A DNA stretch of 64,000 nucleotides from Cryptomeria japonica. Its lineage: Eukaryota > Streptophyta > Pinopsida > Cupressales > Cupressaceae. The stretch covers positions 266,855,425 through 266,919,424 of the forward strand of contig NC_081415.1 of the NCBI RefSeq assembly GCF_030272615.1, read 5' to 3'. Below, piece by piece: positions 12,588 through 22,040 of this stretch; the first letter of the stretch is position 1; every line of letters begins with the position of its first letter. The notes beneath the pieces were generated by a model, which saw only the letters and a program-made list of their open reading frames with translations, had not been told where the DNA came from and did no database searches. The position numbers were made by a program, and so were the translations under genes.

Positions 12588-12735
12588 GAGTGCTATGAGT
12601 AATAATAAGGTTAGTATCATTTATTGTAAGACTCACGCTATCACTTCCCATGCTTTCTGGGTATATTTGGTAGTTCTAAGAAATTTAACTAAAGCTCTCT
12701 GCAACTCTCGATCTGCTGCTCTAGTTGGTGAAAAA

Positions 12736-14445
12736 ATGGGAGGAAACTGACGTCGTTATGAACCCAACAACTGTAAGGAGTGGAAGCAAAAGGAGGTGGT
12801 CTGGAATATTTTGCAGAAGGGCAAGTTTTCAAAGTTTATGGAAAGGCTCCATGGGCACGATGCCACAGTTACTAAGTTCTTCTGTAAAAACTAGATAACG
12901 GGCACTCTAAAGATGGGAGATCAATCAATCCCCATAGATGAGGACCTCATTGCTCAGGTCATGGGGCTCCACAGGGAAGGAAGCAATTACTACAGAGACA
13001 AGAAATTGAGCAAGGAGGCCATTGAAAGATATCCTGAAACGGCAAAGGAGAAAAAGCACCTAGTTAAGCTAAGTAAAACTTACTATTCTCCTAGGGATTT
13101 TGTTAAACCATTGAGGGAGGTCTTATTTTCTATAATGCACTATGTAACTTTGGATGGTAGATTCACAAAAGTGTATGGCTACCATTTTGTTTTGCTGAGC
13201 CATTTTAGATATGATGAAAAAGTCAATATCCCTTATTTTTTGTTGTGCTCCATGAGTGCTACCATCAAGTCCCACAAAGAAAACACTAAGGGTGATACTG
13301 CCATGCATCAAGGTCTCATGGTTTTAATTTATGACCACCTCAAAGCCAACCAAATTGCCTGCCCTCAGCCTTCTATTTCAGAGTCAGAGGAGGAAGGGTC
13401 GGATTATGTTTTTTATTTAGGTGTTGAGTCAGATAGTGACTCGTTAAGGGAGTCCGAAGAGAGTCTGGATGAGTCTGGAGCGAAAGTTGGAAAGAAAAGA
13501 AAGTACATGAGAACCAAGCCTTCCTCCTCTAAGAGAAAGAATAAACCTAAAGATAAAATTCTCCAAATTAGCTCCTCCTTGGAGGAAGATTTCTCTAAGG
13601 AACCCCTGTCTCCCCAAAAAAAGAAAAAGAAAATTTCAACTCAGGCAAGGAAAAAATAGAAGAAACAGGATGCCAACTTTACAGAGCTCAAGGAACAGGT
13701 GCTGAGAAAGAACCCGAACCTTGACTAGAATGCAAAAGAGGAGACCATTGGGGAAGGTTCTGAACAAAGAAACGTAAAAGTTGGTAAAGTTACTATTGGA
13801 GACACCCCCAATATGCAAAAAGACAACACTGGTGAGAAATCTCCCTCTCATGTCCTCCTCTGGGAGGTTTGAAAGGCTTTATGGACACCATTGAATGGCT
13901 AATTTCCAGTTACAAGAAACTTGTGGAGGATATTAAGAAGCTAAATCATAGAGTTCAAATTCTAGAGACTATTAGTTTTGGCGGAGGCAAGTCAATGGCA
14001 GAATAGGTTGAGGATCTGACTAAAACAGTCGCTAAAGCTGAAGAGATCAGAGACTCCTTTAATCCCAAGTTCGAGCAAATCAAGAAAGACTTGACTGAGA
14101 GGAAAAATAATGAGATTGGTATGGATCAAAGAATGGAGGAAACAGATAAAAAAGTCAACAAAATTGAAGAAAGCCTCAAAAGAATTGCAGAACAAAGCTT
14201 AAATATTTTGAAGGCTTCAGCTGGCAACACAAAAATCCTCATTAACAAAATGGAAGAGGAGAAGGATTCCCTGGAGATTGATCTTGATATGGATGGTGTG
14301 GGAGAAGTGAAAGGACCGAGAAGAAGAACCAGAGGTAAAATGAAGGAGAAAAAATCAAAACAAGGACCTGGAAGAATTCAAAGGTGTCACGAGAAACTAT
14401 GATCAGCTGGTGAATAAGGCAGAGGAGCTCCTTAAGTCCTTTTAG
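12736..14445 (+). pseudogene. LINE third ORF (ORF3), unknown function, coiled-coil (copy 1)
   Basis: I do not recognise this protein. The start is placed at ATG 12736 (MGGN), since the homologous start in the other LINE copy (27584, minus) has the same context; ATG 12913 (MGDQ) is an alternative. The N-terminal part has KEWKQKE, FxERLHGHD, AIERYP, KLSKTYY, LDGRFTKVYGYHFVLL and GDTAMHQGLMVLIYDHLKA. It is followed by an acidic Ser/Glu stretch (near 13375-13480) and Lys/Arg runs resembling nuclear localisation signals (near 13490-13655). The C-terminus is heptad-like and charged (near 13880-14400), ending in a YDQLVNKAEELLK motif. Stops occur at 12748, 12892, 13657 and 13723, with frameshifts near 13865 and 14350. 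It lies inside the LINE duplication, so it travels with the LINE. N-terminal resemblance to the plant transposon-protein family PF20167 is possible but weak. Confidence 0.75.
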
Positions 14446-14628
14446 TCATGCTGTGTTTTCTTTGGTTTTTTCAGCTTTGTTGTTTCTTTCTTTTGCTATC
14501 CTTTCGATTGACTGGGTTTCTTCCAGTCTTTTTGTAAGTTGTTCCTAGCAGATATGGCTTCTTTTTTATGATCTCTTAAACTCCTATGTAAAGTTTTTGG
14601 TTCCTTAAAACATGTTTTTCTAATCAAT
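14446..14628 (+). other. LINE 3' untranslated region and tail
   Basis: T-rich, C-poor 180-bp segment after ORF3. It ends TTGGTTCCTTAAAACATG, a T-run and TAATCAAT, immediately before the target duplication. The last 35 bases match the LINE copy ending at 25698, marking this as the family-specific 3' end. Confidence 0.8.
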
Positions 14629-15153
14629 CAAAACAACATAATCCAAACAATAAATCCAACTGGTAACGTATCAGAAGCATCAACCAACATGTTACATAAA
14701 CCGGTCCATAACCTAACAGAATAACACCAGACCTAAAATAGGTCGCCATAAGCCAAATGAAACACCACCAATCAACTAGAACATGAACATGATAACCATG
14801 AGCATCCTAATAACCTTCTGGAAGCCACACCAACACCACTTATTAGATTCATCAAAAGACCTTCAATAAAGCTCTGTTGGTAAAACCCTTACCGATAACC
14901 AAAAGGCTTACTAGAACAAATGATAGCTTCTGGATCATCAAATCTCGAACCAACTGAATATGATACACATCAGGAACATATGAATAACCATTCCAAACCA
15001 ATTCCACAAACCAGAGCATACCAAAGAAGATCTCCATATCAACATCATAAACCAACCACTCTACCGAAACTTGGTAGACAACAAAAAAGCTCGTGTTGAC
15101 ATCAATGATAAATATCAATGCAACACATAATGAGTTCCTCCAAATTGCCAATA

Positions 15154-15609
15154 GATAGAACCAATAGTAGGTCAATAAAATCTATCAAATAACTTAACTA
15201 CCACATTAGTATCATCATAGACTTGTTGATGCAAATCTAAAGTATAAAGATATTCTTCAGTGATGACATTAACCATGAAAGAGGGATCAATAAGAACACC
15301 ACGACAAGGTTTGCCTTGGATCTTTGCAACTATGTATAAAGGGCCATCAGGTGCCTTAATGGCCTCACTAGGATCAAATGTGATACATGGATCCTTAGGT
15401 GTTTCTTGTTTCTCTACCAAATTAACCATATTTTGAGCTGTAAAAGTGAAATCGATGGGAGAGAAAGAAGTGTGTTCAGTCTCAATCACGTTAGAGGTAT
15501 GAGAGGGTAAAGGATCAGTGAAAATATTAAGATTTTGATTAGGAGGAGCTATTGATTTTTTCCCCTTATCATTAACACTTGCCACAAATATAGTAGTATT
15601 ATCAATCAA
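15154..15609 (-). pseudogene. pro: Tat-like element protease, N-terminal half
   Basis: Minus frame 15609 to 15154, following Gag. It contains PLYIVAKIQGKPCRGVLID near 15325-15270, the lead-in to the retropepsin active site in Tat/Ogre-type elements. The expected Asp is present, but the next residues read P-S-F instead of the S/T-G-A/S triplet, so activity is doubtful. The domain is cut at 15154 by the solo copia LTR and resumes in phase at 10565. It would release Gag products; no RT or integrase is present downstream to be processed. Confidence 0.82.
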
Positions 15610-17434
15610 GTCTTGAATCTTACATTTTAATGCAAATTATTTTTCAGTATCATGACCAAGTTGACGATGAAATTGACAAAAATACTTATTATCAAAGTTA
15701 GGTGAAGTTGATCTAGAAGGATCAACTGGTTTTATTGGAAGAAGTTTGATCACAGTTCTTTGTAACAACTCAGACATGATGCTATACAAAGATTCATTCA
15801 AAGGAGTAAATTCTTTCTCTCTTTTGAAAAATTTAGAAATAGGAGGCACACCTATTGTAGCATTCACATTGTTGTTGATGATGGTGTAATTGAATTTGAT
15901 GAAGCCTTTGTTTTGTTTGAACTTCACAAATAGTTGTTGAGCACTCTCACCCTTATCACTTAGAGCCATAGAATTAGATTGCTCTATTTGACTCATAGTT
16001 AGTTGATAATTGTGAAGTGTTGCACACACTTGCGGAAAGGAAGTAAACTCAGAAAAGAGAATTTTTCCCTAATGTATTTTTGCAAATTAGAAATGAAAAT
16101 TCTTTGAATATCAGTATCACGCACTAGAAAAGAAATTTGAGAACACAAATGCTTGTAGCTACTAATGAAATCAGTCACTTTTTCTTTAACACCTTGTTTA
16201 CAATGCATTAAATTAGTCAAAGTGATTTTAGGACCTATGTTGTTTTGAAATTGTTGAATAAAAGCATTTGCTAATTGTTGAAAAGAATTAATAGAATAAG
16301 AAGGCAAAGAGCAATGCCATTATAAAGCCTTATCTCTTAATGTTCTAGTAAACAATTTGGCAAGAAATCTTTGATCATGAACAAAGTCAGTACACAAGGT
16401 TTGGAATGTTTTAACATGTCTTAAAGGATCACCTTTTCCATTATAGAGTTCCAATTGAGGGACTTCAACATGTTTAGGAGGGACAACTCTAACAATATCA
16501 AGAGAAAGTGGGCTCGCAGTGTCAAATATGGGCACACTAAACTTGGATTGACTCATTGAAGTAATTTGTTGTTGCAATGAAGACATAGTTTGAGAAAGGT
16601 TATTAATGGTTGCTTCGGTTGAAGAATTGTTATTAGACATGTTTGATTGAGAAGGTAGTGTGATATTATTGAAAGAAGGCATTGATTGAGAATAAGGTGG
16701 TGGGACACTATGGTAATTAGGAATAGGTGATGATTGACTAGGGAATGAGACACTAAAAGGAAGAGTAATATGATTGAATGAATTCTCCCCTTGTGTCACA
16801 TTGATTGGTTGAGAGACAATAAGAATACTCATTGAAGGCATAGATAAAAATGGATGATTGAATGAAGAAGAGGGATTGCCCCATGACTAATGGTTGTAGG
16901 TATGACATTTTGAGTTAAAGTAGCCATGATGTTTGAAGTGAAAGTAGGAATACTAGCCATAGAAGTGGTCAAAGGAATTGAATGATTGGTTTGTGTAGGA
17001 GGTTGTGAATAACATAAGTTCTCAACACAACTCATCATAGGCATAACATTAGAATCAACAATGTGAGCAATACCACACAATATATCAATTTCATTCTTAT
17101 CGCTTTGAATCATGCGGTTTAGACCTTCAATTAATGGAAGAGCTTCACTATTAGGATATTCTTGGGACATCCATTGTTGGAAATTGTCAAATTGATTGTC
17201 CAATTTTGAAAACTAATCTATGGAAACTCTAGTCAAAGCTTCTTCTTCATCATGGGAATCATCAATTGGGTAGGTAGATATATTATTAGGATGGGAAGAA
17301 TTAGCAATATCCTCATTGTAGAAGTCACCCAAATTAGGCTCCATCTCTTCAGGAATTAAACCTTGGGAATCCTTAATTCTAATGCTTCATCTAACAGGGA
17401 TAGTATAGGTAGGACTAATAGTTGTAAAACTCAT
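15610..17434 (-). pseudogene. gag: Tat-like element gag
   Basis: The start is taken as ATG 17434, in phase with DSQGLIPEEMEPNLGDF downstream; ATG 17344 is an alternative. A Ser/Pro/Asn-rich N-terminal region (to about 16560) leads to a retrotransposon capsid domain. This has LYNGKGDPLRHVKTF near 16440, then SFQQLANAFIQQF, NLMHCKQGVKEKVTDF and a zinc-finger-like FCQFHRQLGHDTEK near 15640-15680. FCxxHRxxGHDTExC is characteristic of Tat/Ogre Gag proteins; the last Cys codon sits at a stop at 15634. Other stops fall near 17390, 17214 and 16317. Frameshifts occur near 16835 and 16030. Gag would assemble the particle carrying this non-autonomous RNA. Confidence 0.87.
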
Positions 17435-18570
17435 GCACTAGAGGTAAAATTTGAAATTTGAATTTTGGGAACAAAGTTTGCAAAATTGAATAAATGTAAA
17501 ATTCAAGAAGATGATGATTATACAATTTGAAATTTGTGGAAAGAAGAAATGACACAATCTCCAAGAAAGATTTATAATTAATAAAAAGAGATTGAAATTT
17601 AAAATTAGGGCCAATGGGATACCACTTAATTTCAAATTTAAAATTGACAAAATTAAGATCTTAAATTAGGGTAGATTATAATTAACCACTTAATTTTAAA
17701 TGTTTCCTTGAAAGTTGCAATGTTGAAATTAGGAAGTGTTTTCGATTTTAGAGGGATCAAAATTTGATAAAATCAGCCAATTCTCTAGATTTAAGCAATT
17801 AAATATAGTCATAATAGTCTCCCAAAATTTTGGGAAAAAAGTTAGGGACTGTGTGTAAGTTATGCACGGTCCTCCCAACTTTTTTGAAAATTTTTCAGGG
17901 ATGAAAGCAACGATGACTTGAGAGCTAGCCCCAAAAAATTGATTGATTTTACAATCTCTAGACAGGTGAAATTAAGGTCTGAATGTCAATATACAACCCT
18001 ATTAAGGTTTTGAAAAAAGATAAGAAATTAAATTGTAAATTCGAAAAAGGTCAAACCTACTGGATAGGGCCACTTTAAATAATATTTAGAAAGCTGAAAT
18101 TGTTTGAAATTGATTGAAATTTGCACAAAATCTAATTAAATTTGAAAATTAGGGTTTTAGGACCTACCACTGAATTTTGAAATTTTGAATTTTGGGAAAA
18201 GGAGGGAAATTGAAGTTTTGAATTTTAGGCAAGAAGACAAGACTTAAAATAGTCACAAATCTGAAAATTAAATGTAAATCCAATTTTTGCACAAGTTCAA
18301 GTTGATGTTTGAAAATTAGGGTTTTGACAATTAACCACTTAATTTCATAAATTTGATTTTGAACAAGACAATGAAAGAAGTGAATTTGAAAAGCAATGTA
18401 ATTTTCAGATCTAAGACAATAGATAGTATTTTTTTGCAAAATACAAGTTCAATTTCAATTTTAGCAACTAGGGTTTTGAATGAATTAACCACTAAGTTTG
18501 TGTAAATTGCAAGAAAATTAAACTTATAAATGAAAAGTAAGCAATAATTTTCAATTTAGAGCATTCAAGA
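17435..18570 (-). repeat. 5' leader of the Tat-like element with an iterated motif
   Basis: No coding sequence seen. A roughly 35-base unit, in plus-strand terms AAATTAGGGTTTT followed by ATTAACCACTTAATTT, recurs in degenerate form at about 17602, 17664, 18145, 18311 and 18462. Spacing varies. Such leaders normally hold packaging and dimerisation signals; whether this repeat serves that role is inference. Confidence 0.6.
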
Positions 18571-18584
18571 TGTCGGGTTCACCA
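18571..18584 (-). promoter_or_regulatory. Primer binding site of the Tat-like element (tRNA not identified)
   Basis: On the minus strand TGGTGAACCCGACA lies three bases after the LTR end and starts with the TGG complementary to a tRNA CCA end. It is not the initiator-Met site used by the other elements here. It implies a tRNA ending TGTCGGGTTCACCA; I cannot assign it from memory. Confidence 0.6.
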
Positions 18585-18587
18585 AAA

Positions 18588-19835
18588 TGTAATATGGTGA
18601 AAAATGATGAGGGGAGATCAAGTGGAAAGCTTTACTCCCCTCAAAATAGGGATGAAAGTTTCACAAAGGATTCCCTTCAATTTTTCACACATTATATTCA
18701 AAAGAGGGGTTGAATTCACTAGACCCAATCCCCAATGGTAAGAGATTGAATACTAAGTGAATTACAGTAAATTTGGAAGGTATTAGGAAAGTAAATTAAC
18801 CCTCTTTTGTAATAGACTAGTTGAATTAAGAAAATTGAGACTAAGTACAAAAATGACAAAGAAATGATTATATCTTGAGAGAGATGTGGGATGAAGTTGT
18901 GCACTTGGTATTAGTAGTAGAATATCAAGATGAAGATGCCCTACAAATCTAAGAAAAATTTGTAAGGACCATGCGTAAGTTATGCACGGTCCTCCAAAAA
19001 ATCCACGTGCCGAAAAGGGTTTTTTTGTCTCTGGAAATGAAGCCTAAACCTACAATTACAGTCATGCACCTGCAATATACACATAGAAAAGAGAGGGAAA
19101 TATTGTTGGGATTGGGGATTTGCCTTTAGGTCAAACCCCATTTTGGAATTAACCAAGTGGTTGTAAAATGTTGCAAGTAAATGAAAGGAAATGTCTAAAG
19201 TAAAATCCACCTCAAGGAGGGGATGTAATTGAGATGTTGATACCTTTGTAGATGAATTTTCTTGAATGGATATGTAAAATAGGATGTCTTGAATTTTGAT
19301 AGAAATCTCTTCTTCAATGGTTGAATCCTTCTTTTGGATGCAACACCTAGCCTTGAAAGGAAACTTGAAATGCCCAATGCTTGAATGTTTGAATGCTTGC
19401 ACTTGATCTCACTTATTGCTTATTTTCTCTTATGATCAACTTCACTTCTACAAATAGGAGAGGAAGTGCTCCTTATATACTTTCCAATTAGGGGTGTTTA
19501 GGTAATTTCCTGTCCTAGGCTGACCCGACATAGGAAGACTTTTCCCGCTCAACAATTGACAAGCTCAATGCAAGGGGGGGACCAAAGGGGGCCCAAAATA
19601 GGGCTAGGACAAGGGCGCCACACCCCTGTCCAGAGAGGATAGGGGCACCACGCCCCTGTCCTACCCTAATTTAGGACAAGCAGCAACAAAAGGCAGTATA
19701 GTATGATGAAAAAATGCAAGTTATTGATCGCATGAGCATGTTTTGGGTCTTCGATCAGGCTTAGGGATTTGTTTGCTAATGCAAAGACCCAAATGCGGTT
19801 GAAAATTGTAAGGGTCATAATTTTATGATGCTACA
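18588..19835 (-). repeat. 5' LTR of the Tat-like element
   Basis: TGTAATATGG...GATGCTACA, 1248 bp, flanked on the right by AGTAA. Compared with 7361-8587 it has many transitions and a duplicated GC-rich segment near 19605-19665, so the insertion is not recent. Confidence 0.92.
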
Positions 19836-22027
19836 AGTAAAAAGGATTAGGTGTACCGATTGATTGATTTTGACAGATGATTAAGGCAGTTGACCTTGGT
19901 AAGAAATGAGGAAATCTCAATCAAAAATCAAGAAAAAGGTGTTTACAGGATAAGCATAACTGTCGATTTCATAACAACCAGTCGAGAAAAGTGAAATCAA
20001 ATAGTAATTGGTAGAAAGGCAACCACTAAGAATTTAACCACAAAAACATGATTAGCAACACAACATAGATGGAAAGTTGCAAATCAATTTAAATAATCGG
20101 TTCCCAGTTAGCATTCCAATTGTCATCAATAATAGTCAACCGAAACTATGCTTATAACTAGAAGAGAATAGGTAACAAGTGGGTTTACCAGAGGAGAAAA
20201 CAATTAAAGAAGATCCAATGCAACAATCAGTGACTATAGAATGATAAACAATTTAAAAGGGATAACAATAATATGGGTTAGACATTGATATCAATATTAT
20301 ATTAATGAATAATAAGATGATTATATTGATCGGTTGTATTTAGGGAATCAAAAGGGTAATTCCATGTAGCGATTGGTTGACACATAAAAAAACTCAATTT
20401 AGACAACATTACACCTGAAATGAAAAAGCCATTATATCAAATAAGCATCCAAAGACAAACAAGTAATAAACCATAAAATGCAACGTCTCATACAAGGATC
20501 TAAGGGGTGATAATGTTGCATGCCAACATTAATAATCCATCATACTGACATTAATAATCAAAAACAAATTTAGGCTAGCAATGACAAGGAAATAGGAACA
20601 AACATTCAGAGAATAGCGATGGAAGCTTGGATGGTCAATAACCTATTGAAAATTTTAACCCATTAATTTACAGATAATAAATGAAATCAAAGAAGCATCC
20701 CCAACCTAGAATCCAACGCTTGATGGAGCAAGAGATTCACCAAATTCCTTCACAACATTCCGAGAGTCTCCTTGATACCTTCAGATTCAATTCTCGAAAA
20801 CAAATTCCAACAACCCCAAATATATTTTCCCAAATCTGACTCTAATCTCTCACCCAATTTTTTTTTTCACAGTAAAAATTTTAACAGGAATGCCCCAAAA
20901 TCCCTCCCCAGAAATTCCACAATTCTTCCTCGGAACCAAGATTCCCCCCCCCACAATATTTTTTCCAAAAAATAGGAGATTTTCCTTTCCCAAAATGTAA
21001 CTCCTCATTCAATGTTGCATGCAAAATATTTTCCCACTATCTCCAAAAAATCCTATTTTGATTTATCTAAATTTATTTAAAACATTTTCTCCTTGAATTT
21101 TATTTTTATTTTGTTAACATTTTAAATTTACCAAACAAAGATATTTAATCTTAAAACTATCAAATACCAATGGCTTTTTAATAGATTTTATTATGAGCAC
21201 ATTTAAATAACAAAATAAATATTTAATTCCCTAAGCAAATAATCCTTTCAAAATAGTAAAATAATTTAAATCTTTAAGCTCAATAGATTAAATTAATATA
21301 ATGTTGCAACAATTTTCAATTACATTAATTAATTAATCATTAATACTTAATAACCATTAATATATTAATATTAATACTTTCTCGCTAATAATATTGGATA
21401 AACATTAAACTAAACACAAGAGTAATGAATTGTGACTAACAAACACGAAGGACCAAAAGGGCTAACAACTAACATGACCAGACAACCAATGAAGAAGGAT
21501 ACCTGACTGGGGACTCATTCCCGTAGGAACTATGGTCATGTCAAGGGTCTAACTAATAACTCCATATTTTCCACTTAACCATTGGGTCATAGAGCACGCT
21601 TAGACTTGAAGGTTCAAGTGAAGTCAATGATCGGTACCTAGAGTTGCATCATCGAGAAAACACACATACATTTCTCCAACATTTGTAGGCACGTTGGTGG
21701 AGGAGAGTCGTGACATTCTGTGTCCCTCTAAAGTGGGTGACGAAAGATCATCCCTTCGCACCCCATGCAGACTCATACCCAAAAAAGAAAATGAACACAA
21801 GGTATATCACATACTTAAAGTAGATATGTCAATCCAAGGTCAGTACATAAGCATATAATTTGACATCTAAACATCCATAGAGATAAAATGCATAACCAAA
21901 ATCATATCATAGAATCATGATAAAGGTTGTTACATTAGAGAGTATCATCTAGTCACATAAACAATAGAAGAGGTCAACCAGAGTCAACCTGAGTTAAAGA
22001 GATTTTGATCAAGGGAGGGGCATTGCA
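19836..22027 (-). repeat. LARD 3' LTR, proximal segment
   Basis: Aligns with 47916-50108: the same TCTCATACAAGGATCTAAGG, TTTTTTTTTCACAGTAAAA-type and CCGAGAGTCTCCTT landmarks. It ends at GGGGCATTGCA, which on the minus strand is the LTR start TGCAATGCCCC. It resumes exactly after the Tat-like target duplication. Confidence 0.9.
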
Positions 22028-22040
22028 TCCCCCCCTCCTA
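22028..22040 (-). promoter_or_regulatory. Polypurine tract of the LARD element
   Basis: On the minus strand TAGGAGGGGGGGA directly abuts the LTR start TGCAATGCC, the position of the plus-strand primer in LTR elements. Confidence 0.8.

Larger units (their letters stand above)
11272..14628 (+). mobile_element. 5'-truncated L1-type LINE (LINE-1 copy) with a third ORF
   Basis: Flanked by the perfect 11-bp duplication CAAAACAACAT (11261-11271 and 14629-14639), which defines the mobilised unit. It begins inside the ORF2 zinc-binding domain and continues through RNase H, a second long ORF, and a 3' UTR. The 3' end is TTTTTCTAATCAAT rather than a poly(A) run. The 3' end TCCTTAAAAC.T.TTTTTC..ATCAATC is shared with the LINE at 25698-31880. 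5' truncation is typical of target-primed reverse transcription. Confidence 0.93.
10566..15153 (-). mobile_element. Solo LTR of a Ty1/copia element, split by a LINE
   Basis: Copia LTR in minus orientation: 10566-11271 and 14640-15153, about 1.22 kb once the LINE is removed. Plus-strand ends are TGTTAGGA at 10566 and GCCAATA at 15153, a decayed TGTTGG/CCAACA pair. Flanks AATAG (10561-10565) and GATAG (15154-15158) form a 5-bp duplication with one mismatch. Removing the LTR and one flank restores the protease frame in phase. The minus strand carries the CCCACCGTGGTTTTTCCC block seen in copia-1 LTRs, and a TATATATATG box near 11150. No internal region remains, so it arose by LTR-LTR recombination. 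Confidence 0.83.
7361..19835 (-). mobile_element. Tat-like Ty3/gypsy element with gag and protease only, minus strand
   Basis: Flanked by the perfect 5-bp duplication AGTAA (7356-7360 and 19836-19840). The uninterrupted site is visible at 47911 in the other LARD LTR. LTRs are 7361-8587 and 18588-19835, both TG...CA. Orientation is minus, from the primer site left of 18588, the purine tract right of 8587 and minus-strand gag. Removing the nested solo LTR and LINE leaves about 7.9 kb with gag, protease and a long C-terminal extension but no RT, RNase H or integrase. It would depend on enzymes from another element. Confidence 0.87.

Noticed and set aside
14852-15175. 107-codon minus-strand ORF
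   Set aside because: Lies mostly in the solo copia LTR and runs across its boundary into the interrupted protease; no family similarity.
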